64,000 bases of DNA. Source: Nematostella vectensis. Lineage: Eukaryota; Cnidaria; Anthozoa; Actiniaria; Edwardsiidae. The translations under genes were made by a program, and so were the position numbers. The notes under the pieces are model-generated. The model ran no database searches. It saw only the letters and a program-made list of their open reading frames with translations, and was not told where the DNA came from. The stretch spans positions 3,038,001 to 3,102,000 of the forward strand of contig NC_064046.1 of NCBI RefSeq assembly GCF_932526225.1. Reading direction: 5' to 3'. The first letter of the stretch is position 1. Every line of letters starts with the position of its first letter. Shown here in pieces: positions 1 to 10,744 of this stretch.

Positions 1-76
1 TCAAATGCAAACACAGCGAGAGCTTTCACATACTACGTGACTTGTGTGACAGTTAAAGTACGTGCGTGACGTCTTA

Positions 77-240
77 CACTACATAGATGCCACTCCTACA
101 ATGTGTACCATGATCACGGAAAGCTGTTACGCCTGACGGGCGTGACCTAGGTGTCACACACTTCGTAGATGCTACTCCTACAATAACATGATCACGGGAA
201 GCTGTTACGCGTGACACGGGTGACCACGGTGTCACATACT
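77..240. repeat. Two-copy 82-bp tandem duplication across the MYLIP stop codon
   Basis: Bases around 160-240 contain the last MYLIP codons, the TGA (192-194) and the start of the 3' UTR. Bases around 77-159 are a diverged second copy of the same block, with the shared ATGATCACGG and AAGCTGTTACGC motifs offset by about 82 bp. The second copy is downstream of the stop on the coding strand, so it is untranslated. Confidence 0.8.
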
Positions 241-3200
241 CCACACGTCATGCTCTTCAGCGCGCACTCTATACACGCTTCCGTGTGCAAACAGGGTAAG
301 TAAGTAGAGTTCTTCCACCGCTTCTCGCACACTTTACAACACATCGCGCTTTTCAGCGTCTGCTTTTGCTTTTTAACTGAGTACATCTCCCTTAACTCAC
401 TTGCAGTTCTTGAAAACTCCTGTAAGCCCGAGAACACGTTCTTGTTCGATTCCGACTGTTCCGAGTTGGCGGAAAGCGACAGGTCTTGCTTCGGGTTCAT
501 GCAGGAGACTGTCGAGAAGAAGCCATTGAATGTCTGATTGGTCATGAGCCGGTCACGTGTTAAGTACCCGCTCGCCAGGCGCATGCGCGTCGCCTCGAGG
601 AGCCGGTTCTTTGCGGTCAGCGGCGTGGAGGGCGAGCTGAACTGGAAAACTTGTCCAAGCGCTCGCGGGGTTTTTGGTAAGGCAGGCGGCAGAGATGGTC
701 TTAATTCGCTCTGTAATTGAGCAGCTTTCTGCTCCGCGATGGCCCGCCAGGCTAGCTCGTAAACTTCGTTTTCTGTCCTCTCCACGTCAAACACATACCG
801 AGGGTTGGCCGGGGAGGCCTTGGGCGACTGTATCAGGTTAGAGAGGCTGTCGAGGCGGCTTCGCTTCCTCGTGGCATGTAGGACCCAGTCTCCAACGCTA
901 TCTAGGTAAAAGAACGAGTACATCTCGACAGTCGCATGATAGATATTTCTTGCGCTCTCATTGGTGGGGAGCTTGAACGTCACTTTGTAGCCATGGAAAC
1001 TCTCGCCGATCTCTAGAGTGTACTGCTTGCCCTTCAGCGACGCGCAGAATGCGTCAGAGAACAGATGTCTGCGGAAAGAAATAATCATCATATTTCATAG
1101 AAAACATGTAAATCGCGCACAGTGATTGGCCCAGAAAAGTTTACTGGGGCTTTCAATATTCTGCGAACTCTCCCGTCGATTTTCAACAGTTAACTTGACT
1201 TCCGTCACTCAAAATCCTTCACATGTTTTACATTTACACTTATTGATTAAATCCACAAAGACGTGGCCATCTCCCGCCTTCATTACAATGGGAATTTTAC
1301 AAAGGATCAATGCAAGACAGTGACGTCTGAGGGTATGACATACTCATCTATCATTATAACGCCAAGTTCATCCACTCTGACCTCATCTCAATACGCCACC
1401 ATTACCACCTCCCCTATTGTCACCCCATTAATATACACTCTGACCCCACTCGACACACCGCCACACACCCCTCCCATAATTACTCGTCTTTCTTTGCCAT
1501 TCCGTGTCCATACATCCTGACCCCATCTATCACATCCCCCACATCACCCCCCCATACTTACTCATCTATCGTCGCCATTCCTTGTGCATACATCCTGACC
1601 CTACTCGACACACCGCAACTACCACACCCCCAATACCATACTTACTTGTCTATAGTCGCCATTCCGTTTCCATACATCCTGACCCTGTCTCGACACACCG
1701 CCATTATCACACCCCCCATACCATATTACTTACTCGTCTATCATCGCCATTCCTTGTCCATACATCCTGACCCCGTCTCGACACACCGCCACTACCACCT
1801 CCTCACCGATGCTGCTGATGGCGGGAAAGGTCGCGGCGCCGTGTAATGGTGATTCCTCTACGAGCTGCATCAAGAGACGCTCCGCCTCACGCGAGGACAC
1901 CCCTAGGAGGGAACCAACACAAAAAAGTGGACCTTACTTTTCCGGGAGTGCGGTGGTGGGGGGGGGGGAAGGGGGGGGAAGGGGAGGGGGTGGGGATAGT
2001 GAGTTCTCTGACCACCCCCGAAAAAAAAAGGATTTCTTAATGCATTTGCAGTATCTCTATGGGACGTTAATTGTCGGATTTGACTACATACTAGAGTGAT
2101 CTAGCTTATGCTTTATAGTTTTGTCTACAAAAAGCACGTCTATTTAGAACCGAAAGTGTACCTTCGGCCGTTGTGGGGGGTGCGTTCGCGCCCCCTGCAC
2201 CCCTCCCCTCCCCCCTTGGTACAGGCTTAAACAGGTAATTATAGCTCGGACAACAGACACAACCATCAACCAATTGAATTATTTTCTTTAACAAATATAA
2301 TATTGTGATCCTAAAATAAAGTGACATGAGAAATGAGTGTCGCGAAAATGAGATGATGGGAAATTTTGGAGTTGGAGTGGCAAGGATGAAAGCATAAGCG
2401 CCGTTTATGTGTTTTGATGCATTGAAAAAGGCGTGTCCTTTTTAAAACGAAAGAAAACACTGCAAGATATATCGACAAAATTATATAAAACAAACTTTTT
2501 TTACTGCGTTTTAAGCATAATCGAAAATTTCACAATAGCTTCTCAAATGAGCAAATGGAAATGAGTGTTTTGGATGACAAAATGGCGGGTGACTGTATTA
2601 AAATGATCATGGTGGTTTTGTGACTTTACAAACGCGCCTGCGATGCAGTCTCACCTTTCATCAGCGCATCCTCCATGCGCAGTCTTTCCAGGGCTCTGGC
2701 GTCATTCGCCTGTGCCCACGTGTTCAGCACGTGCTGCTTGGATGACGTCAGAGCATTCTCGCCATACTCACAGCGCAGCAGTAAAGCCATGACACGTGGT
2801 GTGTTAGGTATAGTCTCGTGGTACTTCCCCTCTGCGAGGTGGGACTTTACATTCAGCAAAAATTGCCTCCTGGGGAGGGAACATGTGACTAAATACGGAA
2901 ATTCTCCTTACAATATGAATTAATTCACCTTCCTCCCACCTTCCCACAGCTCTTTGCGACGCGCGAATGAAATCGAAGTCAGGCGTCATGCTTGTAAACA
3001 AAGGCAACGTTTGTTTTTATCCTCGGTGCTGGGACGAGAAAGAGGAAAGCCGCCGCCTCCGGAATTGCACCAAACTCAAGCCCCGTTAAATCTTCAAGGA
3101 ACGCCAATGCAAGCGTGAAGAAATACCCCAAAAGTTTGTCTATTATTGAAATGGTGCGTTTGGGGACAGCCATCAATGACAAACTAGAACAAATACATGA

Positions 3201-6200
3201 ATTTGATATCAACGAAATGAAATACTGCAGTCGTCCACGGGAGGTGGACTTCAGTATCGAAAAGGAGCCGTTTGCGAGTGGCGGGTTTCGGCTCGCCTTT
3301 AAAGCCAAGTCCCACGACAAAGGCTTCGCTGGAAAGACGTGGGTTGTCAAAAAATTCCTCTCTAAAACCTTGGAGGACGTGCAAAAGTTGAATCTGACAG
3401 CTGAACAGCACACGCGGCAAGTTGTGCAAATGCATATGCTTGCTAAAAACATCGCTGAAAAGCTGCGCGATGAACTAGTCAAGGGAGACTGCCTTGAAGA
3501 GTATTGCAAGACTTTGTCTTACAATACCGTATACATGGGGCGGATGACAAATGAGCTTGGACAGCACAAGTGGGTAACCATAGAGGAGTATGTGAAGGGA
3601 GACTTTGTCAAGTACATTACCAATGACGGAACGAGCTGCGATTCAGAGGATGGAGACATGGAGATCGAGCAGAAGTGTGCAAGCCTGGCCCACTTTTCTA
3701 TTGAACATTCTCTGGGGTTGCTATTGATAGTAGACCTGCAGGGGAGTGGTCACACGCTGTACGATCCAGAGATTGCCTCACGAGATCACACAAAAGACGG
3801 TAAATTTTTGTTTGCCGCTGGAAATCTATCGCAGACTGTCATGATAACTTCCTAGCTCAGCATCGAGAGTGTAACATGTACTGCAAGTTACTCGGGCTAA
3901 AAAATTTGAGAAAGGAAAAAGACTAAGACAATCAATAATACCGAGAGTAAAACATTCATAATTGATTTTTGCACAATTGTACAAAATTATTGTAACATGT
4001 TTTGCAAGTTAATCGTGCTTAATAAATTTAATTTGAGAAAGGAAAAAACCAAGACAATCATAATAATTCCAAGAGTAAGCATTCATAATTGATTTTTGCG
4101 CTTGGTAATAATATTAATCGTTACAGAAGATGACAAATGTTATATATTTTTTACTGTTTTTTTGTATAACACATAAAAAATCGATGCGTTAAAATATATG
4201 CCTTATTTGTTCGAATTAAATCTTGAATCGATGCTGAGAATATAGAACAAATATAGGATAGAGTTGATTCGAGGAAAACGCTAGCCCCCCCCCCCACACA
4301 CACACACACACACACACGCACACCCTACTAAAACGGATAAAGATAAAGCTGAAGTGTAGTGACTCCTCATCATTTTGATTGGCATATATTTTATTTAAAT
4401 GTTGAAGTTTTGTTTTAGAAAAAGATATGCTTCCTTGCAATCCTTTGCCTTTATATCATCAACATCTGGGATAAGGCTCTCACAATTGTGCCTAAATTCT
4501 GACTTTTCAGCAGCTTCTTGAAGTTGCTCCTCTGATATCTTGAACCCTGTAGAATTTATCTATATATAATTACAGTCATTCTCTAAAGAAAAAGAAAATA
4601 AACAAAAAAGAAAAAGAAAATAAACAAAAGAGCTTACCGCACTGTTCTAGCTCCTCTGGAAAACTGTATATGTGATTGGGAACACCAGCAGGCAACGCTG
4701 TTTCTTTTTGGTGTCTTATTCTATGGCTGTTCCAGATACTGTCTTTAAAGACATCAACTTCTTTTTGGAAAAGAGGCATTATTATGTATGAAAGAAGAAT
4801 TCTGCAATAAATCAAATAATACAAACCGTGTGAGTAAAGAAATTTAACAAAAGATTAGTTGGGGGGAAGGGGCAAATACAACTCTTATTATATTTACTGT
4901 CTTCTAATGGAAATACCAGAGGTTGGAGAGGTCAAATCTCAACCATTTTTTTTTTTGGGTGAGGATATGAAATATTTTTGAAATTGCAAAATAACAGCCT
5001 ATGCTGACTGGGGTAAAAGAAGTTCATACAGTGGCATCAGTCTTCTGTCCTTGGAAGAAATCATTCTGGGAAAAGATCCAATAGACAACTACATAATATC
5101 AACTAAAAGAAGTAAAAGAAGTTCATACAGTGGCATCAGTCTCCTGTCCTTGGAAGAAATCATTCTGGAAAAAGATCCAATAGACAACTACATAATATCA
5201 ACTAAAAGAAGTAAAAGAAGTTCATACAGTGGTATCAGTCTTCTGTCTTTGGAAGAAATCATTCTGGAAAAAGATCCAATAGACAACTACATAATATCAA
5301 CTAAAAGAAGTAATAGAAGTTCATACAGTGGTATCAGTCTTCTGTCTTTGGAAGAAATCATTCTGGAAAAAGATCCAATAGACAACTACATAATATCAAC
5401 TAAAAGAACTAAAAGAAGTTCATACAGTGGTATCAGTCTTCTGTCCTTGGAAGAAATCATTCTGGAAAAAGATCCAATAGACAACTACATAATATCAACT
5501 AAAAGAACTAAAAGAAGTTCATACAGTGGTATCAGTCTTCTGTCCTTGGAAGAAATCATTCTGGAAAAAGATCCAATAGACAACTACATAATATCAACTA
5601 AAAGAAGTAAAAGAAGTTCATACAGTGGCATCAGTCTCCTGTCCTTGGGAGAAACATTCTGGAAAAAGATCCAATAGACAACTACATAATATCAACTAAA
5701 AGAACTAAAAGAAGTTCATACAGTGGTATCAGTCTCCTGTCCTTGGGAGAAATCATTCTGGAAAAAGATCCAATAGACAACTACATAATATCAACTAAAA
5801 GAACTAAAAGAAGTTCATACAGTGGCATCAGTCTCCTGTCCTTGGGAGAAATCATTCTGGAAAAAGATCCAATAGACAACTACATAATATCAACTAAAAG
5901 AACTAAAAGAAGTTCATACAGTGGTATCAGTCTCCTGTCCTTGGGAGAAATCATTCTGGAAAAAGATCCAATAGACAACTACATAATATCAACTAAAAGA
6001 ACTAAAAGAAGTTCATACAGTGGTATCAGTCTCCTGTCCTTGGGAGAAATCATTCTGGAAAAAGATCCAATAGACAACTACATAATATCAACTAAAAGAA
6101 CTAAAAGAAGTTCATACAGTGGCATCAGTCTCCTGTCCTTGGGAGAAACATTCTGGAAAAAGATCCAATAGACAACTACATAATATCAACTAAAAGAAGT

Positions 6201-9200
6201 AAAAGAAGTTCATACAGTGGTATCAGTCTTCTGTCCTTGGAAGAAATCATTCTGGGAAAAGATCCAATAGACAACTACATAATATCAACTAAAAGAAGTA
6301 AAAGAAGTTCATACAGTGGCATCAGTCTTCTGTCCTTAGAAGAAATCATTCTGGGAAAAGATCCAATAGACAACTACATAATATCAACTAAAAGAAGTAA
6401 AAGAATTTCATACAGTGGTATCAGTCTCCTGTCCTTGGAAGAAATCTTTCTGGGAAAAGATCCAATAGACAACTACATAATATCAACTACTTGACTGTAT
6501 GGACTGTAAATACTTGAAAGGATAACTTATGATTGCCCCGTAATTAATTAACGTTCATGTCAATTACCACCAGCTGTACCTATCAGTATCATTATGCGGA
6601 TCATAGTATCTTTGCCCCTTCAGCCAGCTTAGGTATTCCTTGAAATATTTTTCTAGGCGCTCATGGAGCTCTCTCCACCATCTTACAATCTATAGTATAT
6701 TGAGGGAATAAAATCATATTCACTTCCAAAGCTTTACCAATTGCAAATAATATCGCCCTCAATTAGCAAAAGCTTAAAAACAAATTATATGTCCTGTGGG
6801 AAAGATTCTGCCTCATGTAGACCAAAATAATGTAAATAAATGAAATCAGAATATGTTACCTGATTGGATGTTGATGGACCATAGATGACAGAGTCAATGG
6901 GATCGTCAAGATCACTATGATGGCGCCTGAGGAAGGCATGCATGGTAGCCCTGACTCCCGTTTTGGTACCTTTGTCCATGCGCAAATAGGCTGGGATACA
7001 CATGGTTTCGTAAATATGTTCTAAATACCACCTTCCGAAGCAGTTTTCTGCTACATGTATATAAGCACCCATAAACAGCCAGGGGAAAAGTGTTGTTTTG
7101 ATAACCCATGAGTTTATCATGACCATCAACAGAGTGCACGAAATCGGTACCCTTGGTGGTGAATACCCCTTTGGTTTTTTCTTCTTCTGAACAACGGAAC
7201 GATTTTGAAGACCTTCTGGGTCTAACTCTAACATTACGTCATGTACTAAATCCCTCGTGACGTTTAAATCATGCTGCTGTCTTATCTTCTTATGCATGGC
7301 GCGATAACCAAGCAGTTTCCCTGGCCCGTCCAGTTCTTCTTTTACTGCATCCTTTACTTCTTCAAGGGTCACGGTAGTGTCGGTATAATAAATACTGAAG
7401 TGACGAAGCCGGCGATCCAGGGAGCGAATACTCCATGTGTAATGAGGATAATCCCTCTGCATATAACTCAATATCTCGTTTCTTTTCAAAAGTTGATTAA
7501 CATATTTCTTTAGATCATCTTTGAGGTGTGTATCTTCCTTCCACGAATCGTTACGAAAGTATCCTCCACTGGACGCCATGTTTAGACATACTTCGCCTAT
7601 CCGACATCATCGGGCGGTCTTCAACCGACACTTGCCGATTGTGCCTGTTGACAGACACAACCCACTTCATAATTCGAGACCCGCGCCCCCAACACCGCAA
7701 GTCAGCTAACTTCCCTTACAAAACAAACACACGTGAGGGGTTTTCGTTGTCGTGCTCCCTTGCAATGTTTCTCTAGGGACAAAAACAAGGCCCAATGGGA
7801 CAGATCTCTAAGAAAGGGGTCTCTCGAATAAGTGTTTAGAAGAATATAGTCTGTACTCCTCGCTTTTTATTATGCTTAGGGCCGATGTGCACCATGGGAT
7901 ACTATGGCAGCGATAGGCCGACGAGATTTTACAATCATTTTGCTTTGACATTGATTTCGTTTTCAAATTGTTTTTGTTTTACAATCTAGTTTGTTTTAAT
8001 TTTGATTTCGCTTTCAAATTGTTTTTGTTTACAATTAAGTTTGCTTTTTGATTTGATTTCACTTTCAGAATACTTTGTTTAACAATTCATTTTGGTTTTA
8101 ACTTTGATTTCGCTTTGAAATTGTTTTGGTTTTACAATTAAGTTTGCATTTAACATCGATTTCGCTTTTGAATTATTTTTGTTTTACAATTTATTTTGCT
8201 TTTGAATAAAAAAAAATGTGATTTTTCCTCCAAGAAAATAAAGAAATCGAACGAAATTGAAGGCTTGTAAAACCACGAAGATGCTTTTACGGATTGCAAA
8301 GCATTCTGGGAGATCCAGGGAAAAATTCACGAGGGGAGGGCCAGTCATCACCCCCAGTCCTCTCCCCAAAGTATTTTCACCCCGAAGCCAAACAAATCAA
8401 TTCCAGGTCATACAGACCCAGAATAGCAGTGTAAACAATTTTAGAATCAATTTGGTTTCAGAAAAGACAGCATTTAGGAGAGCTGTGGTGATTCATTAGA
8501 AAATTATTTTCTCATCCAGGCAAAGCCAAACAAGAAAAATCATCATGAATCCACCTTTGCTTGCAAATATCCATAAGCAAAGCACTCAATTATGCCCCAA
8601 TAGACTTCATGATGTCCTGAGACACTCTCCTAATATGCTCATAGCTGTATTTCTGATGAAAAATACAAGCAACCATCAACTTGTGCTGGCTTCAGCACAA
8701 CGACGAGGGATTAAAAGTGGGGACCGCAAAGCACTGTTGGAAAGCTTGGATACCGCTGACTAGGTGCAGCTGTGTTTGATCTTGACGGGCTGTATAGAAC
8801 TCAGAATAGGGGGGGAAGGGAGGTATCTGTCTTCAGTCTGTTTTTTTTTTTGTAAATTCAGCTAAAAATAGCCAGGAGTCAATGGGTTAAACACCACTTA
8901 CCTAGTTTCCTCCAGCAGCAACTGGCTGTAGTTTACGAAGTATTTCACTCTGAGCTCCAACGCTGACCCTAATACACCCGGGCTCAGCTGTTCACGGAGT
9001 GAGTTGCGCAGGTTTATCCAACGCGCATCCCCAGCTTGAACATACCGCAGACCAAAATAGTCGACCTCGGCACTTAAATCATGCTTGCGACACACCTGCA
9101 TAAACGAACAGAGATAGTCGTACTTTTTCATAAGCCTCCCTACAACGCTGGGTCCAAAGAACAAATACATATAAGAAAAAATCTGCACGCCAGTTACCAT

Positions 9201-9715
9201 GAGAAAATTCTGCTTAAAATTGAAAAGCCCCCCTCTTGGGTTTAAAGCTCATATAAAACTTTGCTTAACCTTAGAAGAATTTTCTATTTAATCAATCTAC
9301 ACAAAACAATTCCAGCACAGATTGATTTCCACCTGAATATTCCGTACTTTGTATTATACTTTGTTTGTTATCCAGAGTTTAATATCTCCGTATCCAGATA
9401 ATCCCTTGCATCCTTACTGAAAACTTCATCTTTGTATTAGCATCTTATTCTCTCTCAAAATCTAAACCAAAATAAATAGTCTAGCATCGTGCAGTGAAAG
9501 CTTAGACTACATACGATTCATGCGTTCACTAGTCCAGACTTGGGACTCTGCGATCGGCATTCTGGCGAGCCAGAGCGTTGAGCGCAAAGAGAGTCCCAGG
9601 TCTGGACTAAAACTCTCACCTCCTCCAAAAGACAGCGTCCTGTTGCGTTTTTCGAGAGAGAAACGGACACCATGATTCCATCTGGAGCTTGTGGAAAATG
9701 CACCCTGCACAACAT
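192..9715 (-). CDS. MYLIP: MYLIP/IDOL-like FERM-RING E3 ubiquitin ligase, 5 coding exons
   Basis: In vertebrates this E3 ligase uses its FERM domain to recognise targets, including lipoprotein receptors and myosin regulatory light chain, and its RING to ubiquitinate them. Coding exons on the minus strand: 9620-9715, 8902-9095, 2655-2866, 1734-1902, 192-1068. All phases close and give about 515 aa (human 445). Exon 1 starts MLCRVHF, like human MLCYVTR. Exon 2 has the FERM F1 motif AEVDYFGLRY and WINLRNSL. Exons 3 and 4 cover F2 and early F3. Exon 5 has KYVFD-type RYVFDVERTENEVYE and, at about residues 467-503, a C3HC4 RING (CKVC, CLH, CIEC, CGVC). Exon 3 could begin 3 bases earlier (2869), adding one Arg. 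Intron 2 (2867-8901) hosts other genes. The linker before the RING is longer than in human. Family call is firm; exon 3/4 edges are slightly less certain. Confidence 0.92.
1420..1800. repeat. 78-88-bp minisatellite spanning the MYLIP exon 4 splice donor
   Basis: At least four diverged tandem copies. The copy nearest the exon contains the coding 3' end of exon 4 and its GTAAGT donor (1728-1733, minus strand). Further copies keep GTAAGT at 1640-1645 and 1556-1561; a fourth has GTAATT near 1478-1483. Each copy also carries the exon-derived CATACATCCTGACCC block (plus strand). The copy spacing shrinks from 88 to 84 to 78 bp away from the exon. Confidence 0.85.
2998..3926 (+). CDS. Alpha-kinase (MHCK/eEF2K type) domain gene, frameshifted near its end
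   Basis: Atypical Ser/Thr kinase domain. The frame is open from 2998 to a TAG at 3853-3855; the first in-frame ATG is at 3151, so a 5' exon may be missing from this model. Visible motifs: FASGGFRLAFKAK (Gly-rich), VVKKF (Lys), EEYVKGDFVKY, HFSIEHSLGLLLIVDLQG (catalytic Asp) and GNLS. The expected final zinc-binding helix (H-x-C-N-x2-C-x2-L type) is absent from this frame but present in another frame at 3849-3926 (FLAQH, ECNMYC), ending at TAA 3924-3926. One indel near 3840-3850 therefore separates kinase core from zinc module. It lies in MYLIP intron 2 on the opposite strand. It could be a decaying copy, a sequencing error or a truncated gene. An AATAAA lies at 4021-4026. Confidence 0.7.
3870..4110. 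repeat. 121-bp tandem duplication across the alpha-kinase stop region
   Basis: The block starting TGTAACATGT at 3870 recurs at 3991, and the similarity continues through ATTCATAATTGATTTTTGC to about 4110. The first copy holds the zinc-module codons and the TAA at 3924. The second copy has gained an AATAAA (4021-4026) where the first reads CTAAAAAATTT. Confidence 0.85.
4395..7579 (-). pseudogene. Integrase-core (DDE, rve-like) gene, 4 exons, frameshifted
   Basis: Coding blocks on the minus strand: 6860-7579, 6580-6689, 4638-4801, 4395-4546, with GT-AG edges and matching phases. It resembles intron-bearing integrase-core proteins widespread in fish and cnidarians. Family motifs seen: KLLGYRAMHKKIRQQH, RWYLEHIYE, RMDKGTKTG, YGPSTSNQ, RWWRELHERLEKYFKEYL, IWNSHRIR. 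The segment with the first catalytic Asp (SVDGHDKLMGYQ, about 7060-7150) is in a different frame from both flanks. So there are two compensating indels, and about 15-20 residues before GRWYLE appear deleted. At the exon 1/2 junction the motif reads NQ-IVRWW where relatives, from memory, have IE-x-WW. The catalytic Glu therefore seems lost. It sits inside MYLIP intron 2 on the same strand. Either a dead mobile-element gene or a decayed domesticated one. Confidence 0.75.
5005..6490. repeat. 99-bp minisatellite, about 15 copies, frame-preserving
   Basis: The unit encodes 33 residues on the plus strand (contains SLEEIILEKDPIDNYIIS and KRSSYSGISLL). Copies are over 90% alike by eye. Because 99 is divisible by three, a frame stays open across several units. 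Two copies (near 5651 and 6145) share a 1-bp deletion that closes the frame, and they lie 494 bp apart, which is five units. The array fills most of intron 2 of the integrase-like gene (4802-6579). No start or known domain suggests it is a true protein gene. Confidence 0.9.
7640..7740. mobile_element. Half-copy of a TIR element related to 30336-30628
   Basis: The sequence from CTGTTGACAGACAC through CCCTTACAAAACAAACACAC closely matches the right arm of the hairpin element at 30336-30628. It lies about 60 bp upstream of the integrase-like gene start. The outer TIR tip found at 30.6 kb is not recognisable here, so this is a fragment. Confidence 0.6.
7938..8205. repeat. AT-rich degenerate tandem repeat, about 58 bp x 5
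   Basis: The phrase TTGATTTCGCTTTCAAATTG followed by a TTTTTGTTTTACAAT block repeats about five times with substitutions. It is inside MYLIP intron 2, and no coding potential was seen. Confidence 0.7.
9530..9610. mobile_element. Short hairpin element (about 80 bp) in MYLIP intron 1
   Basis: It begins TAGTCCAGACTTGGGACTC and ends GAGTCCCAGGTCTGGACTA, an almost perfect inverted repeat with a small centre. The arms match the TIR tips of the 605-bp element at 50928-51532. It ends about 10 bp from the MYLIP exon 1 donor (9614-9619). Confidence 0.75.
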
Positions 9716-10059
9716 CTTGATACGAATCAAGGTTCGCGAAAAACAAAGAAGATAGATATCTCTATCCTGGTTTAGCTTGTGCTTTTGAGTTATCAGTTAT
9801 CGGAATGAGTAACTTTGTAGTGTTCCCCAGAGATCAAGGAAAGCAAACATTACATTTCGCGGGAAACGACGTACGCACGTGAGGCGGAACATTTTCCACA
9901 TGCCAAAAGCATGACGTAAGATCTACGCATTCAAAAAGGCAGAGAAAACAACATAGTATTATTGACCCAAACAGCACAAAAAGAACACATCAATCACCAT
10001 CCAAAATAGTTTGCCTCGGTTCACCACACAAGCAAAAAAAATATTATTTTTCTTTAAAG

Positions 10060-10240
10060 TATTTTATATAGCGCTTAGAGTAAAAGCGCTTCAAATTTAA
10101 AATCCTAATACGCATTAAGAATGGCCCATCCAGGAGCTGAGGAGCACAAGCTTCTAGTAAGCCGAGAAACAGAAAGACATTATCCATGTCTCGACCGGGA
10201 GCCGTACCAGTACTGAAGTTCAGTAAACTGGTAAAGGTGA
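10060..10240. repeat. Dispersed repeat (SINE-like), copy 1
   Basis: It shares an interrupted but clear similarity with 57225-57400: AATTTAAAATCCT, GAGGA(G/A)CACAAGCTT and GTCTCGACC(G/A)GGA in the same order. The copy number elsewhere is unknown; class not established. Confidence 0.5.
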
Positions 10241-10455
10241 GATGCCCCATACTCTAACAAGCCTACTGGGCCACCTGTGGTTAGATGCCCCATACTCTAA
10301 CAATCCTACTGGGCAACCTGTGGTGAGATGCCCCATACGCTAACAAGCCTACTGGGCCACCTGTGGTGAGATGCCCCATACGCTAACAAGCCTACTGGGC
10401 CACCTGTGGCGAGATGCCCCATACGCTAACAAGCATACTGGGCCACCTGTGGCTA
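10236..10455. repeat. 43-bp minisatellite, 5 copies
   Basis: Unit begins GAGATGCCCCATAC and ends near GGGCCACCTGTGG. It begins directly at the right end of the SINE-like repeat, between MYLIP and PRMT5. Confidence 0.9.
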
Positions 10456-10617
10456 TCGGTGTATGGGTGGGTGGGGAGGGATTTATCGAGCCTTTCTGGG
10501 TTGTATTTCTGTGTGTGTATGTGTTAGGGGAAAGTAAAAATAATACATTTAATTATCAAAGAGACAAGATACGACCTTGATCTAACCATTCATCATTCGT
10601 AACACGCATTACGTAAA

Positions 10618-10623
10618 TTTATT
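10618..10623 (-). terminator. Candidate PRMT5 polyadenylation signal
   Basis: AATAAA on the minus strand, about 122 bases after the PRMT5 stop codon. Confidence 0.5.
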
Positions 10624-10744
10624 AACATATCGTACTTTATCATTTAGGGTGCTACAGGGTGTAATACCATTATTCCCTAATGCAGACGTCAGTATCCCCA
10701 AACTAGCATCGATCGACATCCGAGGTTAATTTTAAAACATGACG

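Noticed and set aside
1069-1091. Start codon for the RING protein at 1091
   Set aside because: The open frame begins with MMIISFR, but TTTCTTTCCGCAG at 1069 is a good acceptor and exons further upstream join it in phase, so these codons are intron.
2626-2654. Reading MYLIP exon 3 through to GETASQARL with a donor at 2629
   Set aside because: The residues mimic the human GTSQAS stretch, but only the stronger donor at 2654 (AAAG-GTGAGA) matches the phase of exon 4.
2979-3509. 176-codon minus-strand frame over the alpha-kinase
   Set aside because: Antisense shadow of the kinase domain without recognisable motifs.
4285-4325. CA/GT microsatellite after a C run, and GT run near 54115
   Set aside because: Ordinary short simple repeats.
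5051-6494. Three plus-strand ORFs (208, 142 and 85 codons) as a repeat-protein gene
   Set aside because: They are one 99-bp minisatellite broken by a shared deletion, with no start context, no splice logic and no known domain; kept as a repeat.
10236-10455. CRISPR-like regularity of the 43-bp array
   Set aside because: No unique spacers between repeats, and the sequence is clearly a eukaryotic nuclear region; the same applies to the other arrays.
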